A stretch of 64,000 nucleotides of DNA from Lycorma delicatula (Eukaryota > Arthropoda > Insecta > Hemiptera > Fulgoridae): the NCBI RefSeq assembly GCF_047948215.1, contig NC_134455.1, forward strand, positions 75,641,189 to 75,705,188. The letters are read 5' to 3'. The position numbers and the translations under genes are program-made. The notes beneath the pieces were generated by a model, which worked only from the letters and a program-made list of their open reading frames with translations, had not been told where the DNA came from and did not search any database. This document shows positions 21,801 to 33,034 of this stretch, one piece after another (position 1 is the stretch's first letter; each line of letters starts with the position of its first letter).

Positions 21801-23900
21801 TCTAACAGGAAAATTTAAATAATTTTTGTCTTTACTGTGACAAAAGTGGACATTATATTTCTTACAAGTTATTCATGATATGAATCATCATATCTAAAAA
21901 CAGATGATCGCCATATCAAAATGAATCCTCTACATTAGTGTAGTCTTTTCTCTTTTCAGATGATCTACAAATTTTATCAGAAAAATTAATAAACCTGGTC
22001 TGCCTTGTTTCCTACCAAATATGGTTCTGTGATGTACGTAAGGTGATGATGACCTTAGGTATGTTGAGTCAGTGATGGTTACTCTCATTCTTATGTATTA
22101 TCAATCAAGAATTTCTTTGTGTGATGTCTTCAGGGTAATTGTACCTTGTTTTTATTTTATAAAAAACTACTGAAAGATCTGTATTGTGAAAAATGAGTGA
22201 GAAACTATTTACTAATACGTTAATCTAATCAAGAGTCTATAATAAATTAGCTTATTGAACTTACCAACATTGCTCATTATTATTATTAACATTATTCATT
22301 CATTACTTTACTATAATTTTATATAATTTCAAGTCTATTTTATCATTATGTTTTCTTCCTTGATCTATTCTATATTTTATAGATTGCCTTCCACAAACCA
22401 CAAAATGAATCCAACTATTGCAGTCTTGTAGACCTCCCATTTCACCAACACAATAATATTCAAATTTGATGTTTCAAATGAAGCATATTTCTTTTATTTT
22501 TTTGGTATTTCCTTGTTACTAATTAATTAATCCCATGGAAACAGCAGCACAATTTTTTTTCTAGGTTTTTGCTTGCAACAGTTGTAGGATACAAAACAAA
22601 TTATCAAAATAAAATCTTTGGCTATTTTTATGTTATCACTTCACAAAGTTTTTAGTAATACTTTGCACCAAGATCATACATTTTGATAACATTTGATTCA
22701 AGTTCAGTTGTACCTTAAACATAATTCAAATATTACTGTTTTAATACTAAAATATATAATTAAATATATAATACTATTTAATATTACTGTTTTGACTTAA
22801 TGACAAGAGGATCTTTACATATCAAGATGTTGGTTTTCCCTTTATATACTGCCTTGCATTGAATTTCCTAATGGAAGAATTTATCTTATTTTATGACATT
22901 TATGAGTCCAAACATATTCTTTTTATTGTACCAGGATGCATTAAAAAAATTTGTCTGTATATGGAAGTCATTTCTAAATGACTAATTATGTAAAGCATTA
23001 ATAATGTTTTAAATTCATATGGGGGCATTTTATCATTATTAATACATAAATGTTTTGTCATCTCTGACATTAGTTTAAAAAATTTATCAGCTATGTATCT
23101 TTTAAATTAATCTATTTGAAGTAAAAGCGTCTTAGCTAATAACAGTATACAATTCAATAAAATTTGATAACAAATTTTAATTATTATTTGTGTTTTAATT
23201 TGTTTCTTTCACTTCCACATCACTAAATCAAAGCTTTGGATCAAAATCAACATCAGTTTCCGCCCCTATTCTACTATTACATTCATTAATTTGCATACCT
23301 TCCAAAACATTACTTAAGATGTTTAAGCATGTCACACAAGGGATTGTACTGAAAAATATACCCATAATACAGTTTTCATCTAAACCATCAAACAATACAA
23401 GATAAATGTGCATATTTTCTAACTATGTGCAATAAGTTGATAACACATATTAAACTAAATTGAAACATAGGAGCTCATTTAAAAATGCTTACATCACTAA
23501 CAGTTAATATCATCAAAGTTTAGAAATTTCAGTTCGCACTCAACAAAGGGATTGCTGATCGCAACTGGCTTCTTGCTATCTACAATGTCCTCTCATAGTA
23601 AATTATTCCCTCCATTGAATTATTAGGCATTAGTGGTCCCAACACCACTTCAGACACACCAGGCAGAACTACTACACAATTAAGTTTTTATGCTTTTTAA
23701 GCTTAAATGAGTAAAAAAAAAACAAAAATAAAATCACTGCACAAATTTTCAACAAGAAATTAATATCATTAGTTATTGATGTTATTAAACCATTGTTATA
23801 TTCAAATGAGTACCTAAAGTTATAAGTATGTTTTAAACATGATTATTTAGCTAAACTGAATACTTTAAAATGATTTATATAAATATAACAAGAATTCTAA
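18807..23900. other. Receptor 5' flank and intergenic AT-rich DNA
   Basis: About 5 kb without a supported gene. Recognisable items: a possible SINE fragment at 19868-19950 (ccccagcatttgcctggatg, then aatcaagggaaag) resembling a block common in insect interspersed repeats; a 42-bp tandem pair at 20952-21035; and a weak open stretch at 23228-23413 on the minus strand that I cannot assign. A promoter for the receptor would be expected just upstream of 18806 but cannot be identified from sequence alone. Confidence 0.5.
20952..21035. repeat. 42-bp tandem duplication
   Basis: Two units starting at 20952 and 20994 share atacacaatggtat and gtagtttaatgtatgta. They differ at a few positions. Non-coding. 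Confidence 0.8.
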
Positions 23901-23924
23901 CCTTTGTTATGAAAAAGTATTTCA

Positions 23925-24075
23925 CTGTATATGTCTGAAATGGTGTGATAACATTTCTACCTTTCCAGCAGATCCTGGGTTTGAATCCCATTCAGGCTTT
24001 GCATTTTTTACACACAATAGAAATTCAGATCTCATCACCACTGTAATTCAACAGCATGCCTTAAGGTGTTAAAAA
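23925..24075 (+). repeat. SINE family B, diverged copy
   Basis: A tRNA-like head (aaatggtgtgataacatttc) is followed by a good B box (gggtttgaatcccattc). The body (ggctttgcattttttacac, then agaaattcagatctcatca) is related to family B and to the chimeric copy at 16548. The tail is degraded. Confidence 0.6.
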
Positions 24076-24544
24076 AATGAGATAAAATAAATTAGTATAA
24101 ATGAATCAAAGATGCAGAAAATTAATAAAATGTTTAACATTATTACTCATAACATCAATTGTTCCAACACCAAATAAATAAAGTTGTTAGTTGCCACTTT
24201 TTCTGCTTGTTGAAGTCAGTTTACTCATATAGTGATTCGAAATTGAATGACAATATTTGTATGAACTGTGGGCTATAAAATAAGATTACATACCATATCT
24301 TTACAAACAGTCAATCATTATGGGAGCAGGGGTGGAGGCGACATGTCCAACCAAGTTCCTATGTTATAGGTTAATACAATTGCATGCCATTATATTTGTA
24401 TGAATTTCAGTTTGTAATTAATGAAACATTAATAAGTAATGGCAACAAAAAAAAATCTTCAAATCATTTATCCAGATAATATCATTTTTTGTTAAAAGAT
24501 CTTTCAGTTTGAATCATGTAAATTGTTCTGTTTGATAAAAGTGA

Positions 24545-26320
24545 TTTTTTTTTTTTAAAGAGGTAGAGGAACCCCATTTATGGGTGCCTAAGCAGTGTTG
24601 GGCTCGCTAACAAGTTCTGCCAGTTATAACCAAGGGCGTATGTATATCTGGTCATTACCGATTAAACCTCCACCCCTGGCTTCCTCCTTCCTGGGACTGC
24701 TTATAAAAACATTTCATCAGAAGAAGGGGGAATTGCCCACACACACACAGTCATAACAAACCAACAAATATCACACACCACACAAACAACACCACTGGAA
24801 GCAATACATACAGCACGTCAAATACAAACACCAACAACAACATCACACAAGAACCCTGCAGAAAACAGGACAAAGCTTCTAACATCCACACAGCAGTCAA
24901 GACAGAAATCTCAAATAGTCATACCACTTACTAGTGACCACCATCAGACACACGAACAGAGTGTCCTCAGCCTCATCACACCCAGGCGAACCCCCACACA
25001 TATGGGGGACCCCCTAGGCACTCAACTAAGAATCTGTCTGCCCCTGTGCCCTCCTGTGTCAGTATCCTCTACAGGACTCTTCATATAATTGCAGCTTCCT
25101 CATGACCGTCCCGACGAATCTTTCCACAGTCTTCCACTGTGCCCCACTGTCCATGAATCCTCACAGGATTCATAGGGTAACTTCAGGATGAAACATGTGC
25201 TCACGTCTCAGGTTACCGAACATTTCTCTTTGCTCTATGGTGAATCACGGGCACAAAAAGAATACATGTTGGGGGGGGGGTCTCTTTCGCCTCACACTTC
25301 AGACAATTTTCAGATAGATCGAGCCTGAATCTATACAAATAAGACCTGAATCCCCCATGACTCTCCAGGAATTGTGTTAACTCAAAACTTAGCATGCCAT
25401 GGGTCCTTTAGCATCACCCCCTGATGTCCCCAATAAGGCGGTGGGTCCACCTACCCTTTGTGGCCTGGTCCTACCGCTCCTGCCATGTTTGTGCGATCTC
25501 TTCTTCTAGTTCTTCAGCAGAACACTTCCTTTCCTCTAATGGGAGTGTTCTCAGTTCCCTAGTTCTGCTACACCGCATTATCATCAAGTCTACAGGCAGG
25601 AATCCAGCAATCACCTCAACCACCTCCTTGAACACTGTCCTATAGGCGGCCGCTACTCTGATATAACACCTCCTATGGATGGATTTCAATTTACCCCTGT
25701 ACTTGGCAAATCTAATAACACCTGCCCACAACTTGGTGCCATATAGCAGGGCTGAATACACTACACCAGTAAGCAGTTTCCTCCTATGTTGGGTGGGCCC
25801 TCTTGTATTTAGGAGTAGGCTAGCAATAAGCCTCCTCGTTTTCAACGCCTTCTCACAAGCCCGGAGTATGTGAGTACTAAATCTTAGTCTGGTATCAACC
25901 CAAATTCCCAAGTATTTTATGGCCACCTGAGACACAATTTTCTGCTATCAAGGATCAGACGTAAAGTTGGCCTCCTCCTGGCGGCAGAGATCAACACCAT
26001 CTCCGTCTTTTCAGGAGCCAACTCCAGTCCTACCCCAGGCACCCACACACTCACTAATCCTTGTATACGACTCAGTTATTTTGCCTACAGCCTCATACCT
26101 TATTTCCGCCTCCACTAGCAACGCTATATCATCTCTGTAGCCAAATAACGTAACTGATTGTGGGAGAACAACTCGAAACACTCCATTATAAGCTCCATTA
26201 TGTTCCAGAGGGTCGGTCCAAGGACCGATCCCTTGTGGCACCAGTCTATCGAGGTTCTTCTCAAAATACCCATCATGCAGTCTGAAGATCATCTGACGTA
26301 CGATGAGGTAATGAAAGTAA
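24545..26320 (-). mobile_element. R1-like LINE, 5'-truncated and decayed
   Basis: The 3' half of a second R1-like LINE, distinct from the one at 6470. From its 5' end on the minus strand: the reverse transcriptase palm, with GVPQG reduced to LVPQGIG (about 26220) and the active-site box as GYRDDIALLVEA (about 26130) instead of the usual YADD. An open stretch at 25935-25471 then reads YLGIWVDTRLRFSTHI, TGVVYSALLYGTKLWAG, RVAAAYRTVFKEVVEVIAGF and LPVDLMI. Finally LTQFLESHGGFRSYLYRF and CLKCEAKE (25380-25270) give the C-terminal zinc-knuckle region. Frame changes occur near 26000, 25450 and 25270. A CA-rich 3' UTR follows, with an A tail of about 12 (24545-24556 on the plus strand). The truncation at about 26320 is typical of incomplete reverse transcription. 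Confidence 0.85.
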
Positions 26321-26329
26321 GGCTAGAGG

Positions 26330-27020
26330 ATTTATAAAAAAATGTCAAATTGAAAACTTACCCTTTATTAAAATCACCCAACTCTGGAAAACTTCTTTTT
26401 GATGAAAAAAGAATAGCAGTAAAGTTATTTTTTTAAAATTGAACTAGGAAAAGATCAGTTCATACTTTAGTTACTACATTTTCTAAACCAGTGGCCTTTT
26501 TATTATAAAGAACTTGATACAATCCAGTCACTTAAATATCACTGTTCAAAGAGTGCAATATGCTCTTGATTGGAAAACATTTTTTGATCAACCTAAAAAG
26601 AGTAAACCTATTTAATAATACTTAAGAGTAATCTTGTTAAAAAAAATAGAGTGTTAAAAAATATGACCCTGAATTAAGTATAAACAGTTCACATATTTTG
26701 AATTTGTAATTAAAAAATATGCCTACCAATGATGATTGTGACAGAACTTTTTATGAAATCCAATATCTTGAGAAAAGTTTTTGATAAATGCGATACAAAA
26801 TAAAATTTCCATCTGTTCGCAGAAATGTAAGGCTATCTTAAGGAATTAATTTGGTCAGCGACTCAAAACATTACTACACAGGTCAGAAAATTGTGCTGTA
26901 AAATACAGCTTCCTCTCGGTTTAAATCTAATAGTGCTGCTAATGATGAAATGTTATTTGGAAAAATTTATGAGTGAAGCCTAACTCTCAAATTTCAGTAA
27001 ATCCAGTGTTAAACCAAAAT
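26330..27020. other. AT-rich DNA, nothing recognised
   Basis: No coding signal or repeat family seen between the R1-like fragment and the nested transposon cluster. Confidence 0.5.
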
Positions 27021-27026
27021 ATGTGT

Positions 27027-27160
27027 ATTTCTCTCATAGTACCATTATCAGTTTAATGAATATATATATGTATGTATACATATATATATATATATGCCAG
27101 TGTCCTGGCAGGATTCTACTAAACTTCATAGGCATATTTCTCTTACTAAAAAAAAAATGA
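27027..27160 (+). repeat. Orphan terminal segment of the element-1 family with duplicated flank
   Basis: This segment repeats 28848-29010. Both copies contain tttctctcatagtaccatta, a TA-rich microsatellite, then agtgtcctgg and gattctactaaacttcatag, which is the outer end of the inverted repeat of element 1. Here it is cut off after about 60 bp of inverted repeat. The shared part includes sequence outside the element terminus, so it is either a local duplication or part of a larger unrecognised repeat unit. Confidence 0.75.
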
Positions 27161-27187
27161 ATCATATGCTATGCAATCATCCTTTTT

Positions 27188-28136
27188 ACTTCCTTGTACG
27201 AAGTAAAGGAAGTACTGTGGTCACGAAAAATTTTGGTTTTCAGATTTCAACGGAAATATCCATTTTGACCATCCTTGAATCCATTTTGAGTTGTTTCGGC
27301 GTGACGTCTATACGTACGTATGTATGTACGTACATATCTCGGATAACGCAAAAACGATTAGTTGTAGGATATTGAAATTTTGGATTTAGAACTGTTTGTA
27401 ACATCTACTTCAGCAACTCCCCTTTCGACTGAACCAAAAGTGTCCAAAAAAGCCCAAAATCCAAAAAAAATTGAGTTTTTACTTTTACTTAACTGCAATA
27501 ATAAGACCTCATCGAGAGCTTTTCAACGATGTATCATAAATGGTACTTTTTTCATTGGTTCCAGAGTTATAGCCAAATGTGATTTTAATTAATGAAATAC
27601 TTTGCTCTTATAAGGGGAAGGCACATCAATTCGAATCCGACTTCATCTCCTTTTTTTAACTTTTTTTTTTTAATTATATATATTGATTTATTAATAATTA
27701 TTAAAACCTCTGATTATAAAAAAAAATCAAAAAGTAGAAGTTATTAATGAAATACAATTTTATGTACTATTAATTTTAAAAAAATATGTATATATAATTT
27801 AGTAGACGTACAAGTAAGTCATGAAACCCACCGGGATGGTGTAGTGGTGAACGCGTCTTCGCAAATATGCTGATTTCGAAGTCGAGTTCCAACGTTAAAA
27901 TCCTAGTAAAGTTACTTTTATATGGATTTGAATACTAGATCGTGGATACCGGTGTTCTTTGGTGGTTGGATTTTAATTAACCACACATCTCAGAAATGGT
28001 CGACCTGAGACTGTACAAGACTACACTTCACTTAGACTCATTCATATGATCCTCATTCTTCCTCTGAAGTAATACATGACGGTAATTCCCGGAGGCTAAA
28101 CAGGAAAAAGAAGTCATGTGATGTCCACATAAGATT
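27188..28136 (+). repeat. Repeat C, copy 1 (interrupted by SINE A)
   Basis: An interspersed repeat of about 0.67 kb once the SINE is removed, starting acttccttgtacgaag with a small inverted repeat (acttcctt/aaggaagt). It contains gatttcaacggaaat, ccaaaagtgtccaaaaaagc and gttatagccaaat, and ends near gatgtccacat. Copy 2 at 31087-31764 has the same order of blocks, and an end fragment lies at 28405-28487. Short open frames within it are not conserved between copies, so it is probably non-coding. I cannot assign it to a superfamily. Confidence 0.85.
27824..28110 (+). repeat. SINE family A, complete copy with 8-bp TSD
   Basis: The best copy of the family, 287 bp. It has the A box (ggtgtagtggtgaacgcg), a degenerate B box (aacgttaaaatcctag), then a body with gaatactagatcgtggatac and ctgagactgtacaagactac, and the tail cctctgaagtaata followed by ggaggctaaacagg and an A-rich end. 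It is flanked by aagtcatg at 27816-27823 and 28111-28118. Copy 2 of repeat C shows the uninterrupted site (aagttatgtgg), which confirms both boundaries. Confidence 0.9.
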
Positions 28137-28404
28137 AGGTGAAAATCTGATTATTCGTTTTGTTTTGATTTTGTTGATGGTTACATCATAATAATTTAAA
28201 AAAAAAAACATAAGATAAATTTATTGCAAGAGTAATAAAGGGACTTTTACTCTATCCTAATATTTCAGGTAAGATTTTGAATTAATAACTATAAATATTT
28301 GATGTTAATTTAGTAAAACTAATATTCTAGCAATTGTAACTGTCCAATTTTATTAAAGATTATTTGTGATATTGTGATATCACTTTCAAATGAAATTTAA
28401 ATGA

Positions 28405-28487
28405 AGTGCAGCAAGATTTTGTAATGTAATTTAATAGGCATACAACGAAGTCATCTAGTGTCCACATCAGATTTTTGTTTTTAACTA
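28405..28487 (+). repeat. Repeat C, end fragment
   Basis: A short segment with aatttaataggcatacaac, then gtgtccacatcagatttttg, matching the last 70-80 bp of repeat C copy 2. The rest of the element is absent. Confidence 0.65.
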
Positions 28488-28879
28488 AAGTTGCACTTTG
28501 TTTTGAACCTCACTCAAATTGAGGCTTGATAGTATTTTTAAATACGCCAGGAAGTGCCTCTTCTTGGGCAGAAATTGTCATTTGTAATTTTCTCTTCTGA
28601 ATGTAATTTTATTTTAATAAAAAAGATTTGATAAAAGTATAATTTAAACTTCATGAAATTTTGAATTTCTGTTGAAATATTTTTAGAAATCTTGGACATT
28701 AAAAACTTATTAATTGCTGATATTTAATAAACAAAATGACTAAAAACAGACTTCAGAAAATGGAAGGTTCTCTTCTCAATTAGTTTTTTATGTTCAAGTA
28801 TAACTTTCACCAATTTCTATGATTTTTTTTTTTTAATTTATGGAAAATTTCTCTCATAGTACCATTATCAGTTTAATGA

Positions 28880-28892
28880 ATATATATATATG

Positions 28893-28944
<52 letters not shown>
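28880..28944. repeat. (TA)n(CA)n microsatellite
   Basis: A compound dinucleotide tract directly outside the left end of element 1. A shorter TA tract occupies the same relative place at 27060-27095. Confidence 0.9.
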
Positions 28945-29539
28945 TAGTGTCCTGGGAGAGGATTCTACTAAACTTCATAGGCATATTTCACTCACTAAAA
29001 AAAATGAAAAAGTTCTTATAAATATGAGTCCAAAAACACTTTGTTAGTGAGTTATATGGCTTGTGATGATTTTGCCCTGATTTCTGCTGCTCTGCTGAAA
29101 TGAAGCCTTACTGAAATTCTGGAAAAGTAAATTAAGGGGTCATTTTAGTGAATTCTTATGTTTTTTGACCTGAATTTTTTTTTTTAAATGGGTCCCAGAA
29201 CTGTATCACCATTATTTTCCACGAAAGAGGATGTAATAAACCAAAAATTTAGTTGAAAACGCAGTCTTTTAGCTTTGGCGTAAAATAACTTAGTTAAATT
29301 GTAAATAAACAAATCAAATTTATTGATTTAGGAAATTTAATTATGAGAAAATTGATGTAAATTAAATTAATAAAATATAAATAATAGTGCAAGAAAATAA
29401 CGAACTCTTTAATGCAGAACAATACGCCAATATAGAAAATACTGAATAACAATTTTAGATTAAAAAGATCAGCCTTCTATTATTGGATAAAACTGTAAAA
29501 AACAAACTAAACTTCTTACAAACAGCAAAATTACATCAA

Positions 29540-30577
29540 TTTTACATTACATCAACTCTTCAGAATGTCTGCCATTAACCTGAGAACATTTCACCACAGT
29601 GAGTAACAGATGAGATGGAATTTTGTAGTATTCTTGGAATGCTTTGATTTCTTCAGTGGCCCATGTGATTCTTTGTAAAAGTTCATTTGCATTTTCTGAT
29701 TTTTGAGATACACTAAAGCATTCATATATCCCCACTAAAAGAAATCCAAGGGATTTGTATCAGGTGATCTAGCTGGCCATAGTTGAGATCCACCTCGACC
29801 ATTCCAGCAGTTAGGAAATGTTTCATTCAGATAATGAATAACTAACAGTACCATAAAAATGGGCGGTTGCACCACTGTATTGGAATTACATATCAGTACT
29901 TGTACTACGTGGAACATTCTCTAAAAGTATTGACAGCTCATTTCGAAGAAAATTCGGATTAGTCTGCCGTTGAAAATGTAAGTTCTGATAAGAATATTAC
30001 CTATTATCCCATCCCAGATATTAATTAAAAATGTTGCTGGAAATTAGGTTCAGTGGTTTCAAGAGGATTGTCATGTTCGATTTCCAAAAATGTTTGTTTC
30101 TGTATTGTTTATCCAATTTCGCGTAAATTTTGCTTCATTTATGTAAATAATATCAGCAATGTAAGCACGATGTTTCTAATAACCATTGACAATAATTCAG
30201 CCGAAGATTGTAATCACCCTTTTCAAGACATTGAACTGATTGAGGATGATATGGATACGTTCGTTGTGTAATGTCTGCTATATACTGTTGGTGGAATCCC
30301 CAAACATGCAGATTATCTACGAGTACTAGTAACAGGAATTCGCTTTATCATACATAAAATTTGCTTATTCACATTTGTTTCCCGTTCAGATGTTACTAAA
30401 TGCTCCCCTTTCCCCCAGGTGTCGGTGAGTATCTCCAAATACTTGCCTGTTAAGAATTTTTCAATTGGGAAATCTCCAACGATATTCTTCAACGGCTCGT
30501 GAGGCATTGCCATTACAAAAAAAAACATCTATGAAATGAATATCGGCATATTCCTGATTTGTAAACTTAAACGGCAT
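29540..30577 (-). pseudogene. Transposase of element 1 (DUF4817-type), disrupted
   Basis: The start codon at 30577 opens with MPFKFTNQEYADIHFIDVFF, the characteristic N-terminus of this arthropod transposase group, then shifts frame in an A-rich run near 30520. SERETNVNKQ (about 30395) and NFLINIWDGIIGNILI-like sequence (about 30030-29980) follow. Next is a good block with a degraded QQDGAP site, HYLNETFPNCWNGRGG and LWPARSPDTNPLDFF (29830-29738), which carries the last catalytic Asp. The C-terminus reads ELLQRITWATEEIKAF and VNGRHSEEL, with the stop near 29547. At least four frameshifts or stops make it non-functional. Confidence 0.85.
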
Positions 30578-30578
30578 A

Positions 30579-30764
30579 GTTACTTTTGAACAGACTTGAA
30601 TACTAGATCGTGGAAACCAATGTTCTTTGGTGGTTGGGCTTTAATTAACCACATATCTCAGGAATGGTTGACCTGAGACTGTACAAGACTACACTTCATT
30701 TACATTCACACATATCATGCCGTGAAGTAATAAATACCTTACGCTGGTTAAACAGAAAAAGAGA
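30579..30764 (+). repeat. SINE family A, 5'-truncated copy
   Basis: It begins at the gttacttt...gaatactagatcgtgg block without the tRNA-like head and runs to the tail (ggttaaacagaaaaagag). It abuts the start codon of the element 1 transposase (30577), so it sits exactly where the promoter or 5' UTR of that gene would be. Confidence 0.8.
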
Positions 30765-31086
30765 GTGACAGAGCATTGCTCTCCGAGAGATTAAACACAG
30801 CCTACTAATATTGTGTAGCATTACAGCGCTCATAGTGGAGAATTAATGCACTAATAATTAAGAAATTCATAATACTACAGACGGACAAATACAATTAGCG
30901 CAATTTTTCTGTTATTGTTTCATACGAAAGTACAACTAAAATGATGTTGTAGGTAGATAATTACATCAATTTCTTCAGAATTAAATTTTTTATCAATTTA
31001 ACCAATAAGTTTTATTTATTTATTGACAATTTAAAAGTTATTTTACGCCAAAGCTAAAAAAAACTATGTTCTTCAACTTAATTTTT

Positions 31087-31764
31087 ACTTCCTTGTACGA
31101 AGTAAAGGAAGTATTGTGATCTAGAAAAATTTCGGTTTTCAGATTTCAACGGAAATTTCCATTTTGACCATCCCTGAATCCATTTTGACTAGTTTCGGCG
31201 TACATACGTATGTATCTCTCATAACTCAAAGACGATTAATCGTAGTATGTTGAAATTTTCGGTTTACAACTGTTATACTCGTAACATCTAATTTTGCACC
31301 TCCCCTTTTGATTGAAATCGACTAGACCAAAAGTGTCCAAAAAAGCCCAAAATTAAAAAAAAATTGGATTTTGGACTTTTTTTAACTGCAGTAATAAGCC
31401 CTCATTTATAACTTTTCAACAATATATCCGTAAGTGATACTTATTTTCACTGTTTCCAGAGTTATAGCCAAATAAAATTTTAATTATTGAAATATTTGGA
31501 TCTTACAAGGGAAAGCATTTCGGTTCGAATCACACTTCATCTTCTTTTTTCCTTTTTTTTTAATTTAAATATATTGATTTATTAATAATTATTAACCTCC
31601 GATTGTAAAAAGGTTTTACAATAAATATTAATTAAATAACAATAAAAAAATATCAGACGTTATTAATGAAATAAAATTTTATGTATTTTTCATTTAAAAA
31701 AAAAATGTGTGTAATTTAATAGGCCTAACATGGAAGTTATGTGGTGTCCACATCAGATTTTTTT
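31087..31764 (+). repeat. Repeat C, copy 2, inserted in the right inverted repeat of element 1
   Basis: An uninterrupted copy of repeat C of about 678 bp, from acttccttgtacgaag to ccacatcagatttttt. Comparison with the intact left inverted repeat of element 1 (gatgtaataaaccaaaaatt, minus sense against the right) shows that exactly this block is extra, with a T-run at both junctions. The insertion therefore came after element 1 and defines the repeat boundaries. Confidence 0.88.
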
Positions 31765-32344
31765 GTTTATTACACCCTATCCACAGAAAATAATAGACAA
31801 TTCTGGGACCCAATTTAAAAAGTCTTTCAGGTCAAAACTATAAGAAACAACTAAGTTCATCTCTTAATTTACCTTCATAGAATTTCAGTAGGGCTTCATT
31901 TCAGCGGGGAGCAGAAAACGGGTCGAAATCTTTCACTAGCCGTAACTCGCGAACACAGCTTTTTCGGACCCATGTTTGTATGAATTTTTTATTACTTTAA
32001 TGAGAGAAATACGTCTACGAAGTTTAGAAGAATCTTCACGGCACACTGTATTTATATGTACAGAGTTGTATGGTTTTTATTAAAACCGTTTCAAGAATTT
32101 AGGGAACGGTCCCTCAAACCAAAATAAATAAAATTTTTCTATGAACATATATCCGGAAACGCTTAGTTTACCGGCTATCCGCCATTTTATATTTCTAACG
32201 TAAAAATTTATTTCTCTGGAATAGCTAATTGTATCGAGCTGTAATTTTGTATACTGCTAGGGCACCTAGACTTTTACATCTACTTGTATAAAAATAATGA
32301 ACGTGATCTCTCAAGCCATTTCAAAATGGTGGCCATGTAAACCT

Positions 32345-32562
32345 TTTAATTGTTTTTGGAATGCAACTAAATCCGTCTTAAATTAACTAAATAATAATAA
32401 ATAAAACTTAAAAATTAGACCCGAGATATAAAATAACCCTTTTAAAAAACAAGCCCGATTAGAATGATCCAGCAGCAAGGGACTCTGTCCAGGTTCTGCG
32501 ATAAGCAGGGAGAAATAAACTCCCGTCAACTTTGCATTCCATTCCATTCCATTTAATTGTTT
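32345..32562. mobile_element. 196-bp insertion with 11-bp TSD
   Basis: Inside the left inverted repeat of element 2, tttaattgttt occurs at 32345-32355 and again at 32552-32562. The 196 bp between them (32356-32551) have no counterpart in the right inverted repeat. The insert begins ttggaatgcaac and ends gcattccattccattcca. The ends are thus partly complementary, or the 3' end is an (ATTCC)n tail. It could be a tiny inverted-repeat element or a retroposed sequence with a microsatellite tail. It encodes nothing. Confidence 0.85.
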
Positions 32563-33034
32563 AATATCTTTGCAATCGCTAGTTTATTTAAATGTTAAGT
32601 TATTATTAAAAAAAATGTTAAGGATTTTATGGCAAATAAAATGATACCTTATTTATTCAAATCCGTTCATAAATAATAGTTATGACAAACATTTTGAAGT
32701 GAGCGATTCTATGTTAAAAAAACAGTTCCTCCACAATAAAATTAAATAACTCGACACATTCTCAACTGAAATAACTTTATTAATGTTATCACGTTATAAA
32801 TTTTAATAGTTTAATCATAATAAAAATATTACAATAAAATGGAATATTATTTAAATCATGAAATTATTATTATAATAAATAATAATGATATTGAAAGATA
32901 ATTTGCATTACACATTTTTCGTTTAATGAACAGCCACTGGTTATTAAACAAAACAACTGCTTTTTTTCAATTAAAATTTATTTAACAATAAATTATCGTA
33001 TCTAATAGTAAAACATTAATTAAAGAAACTTTAA

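Larger units (their letters stand above)
28945..32049 (-). mobile_element. Element 1: Tc1/mariner-like transposon with long inverted repeats
   Basis: A DNA transposon of about 3.1 kb whose ends face each other as inverted repeats of about 420 bp (left 28945-29365; right 30960-32049 after removing repeat C). Matching blocks include attctactaaacttcatag/attcttctaaacttcgtag at the tips, gctgaaatgaagcc, cccagaactgt/cccagaattgt, and agctttggcgtaaaataact at the inner side. The tips read (C)AGTGT and are flanked by TA on the right, and by TA with one apparent base loss on the left, as expected for TA-targeting elements. Between the repeats lie a minus-strand transposase (29540-30577) and a 5'-truncated SINE A (30579-30764). 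Repeat C is inserted in the right inverted repeat. Confidence 0.85.

Noticed and set aside
23228..23413. 61-codon minus-strand frame with an acidic end
   Set aside because: It looks vaguely like a transposase remnant, but no family could be named and no neighbouring homology was found.
27094..27592. Two consecutive open frames (93 and 70 codons) in repeat C copy 1
   Set aside because: The frames are not kept in copy 2 (31087-31764) and have no recognisable domain. They are chance openings in a repeat.
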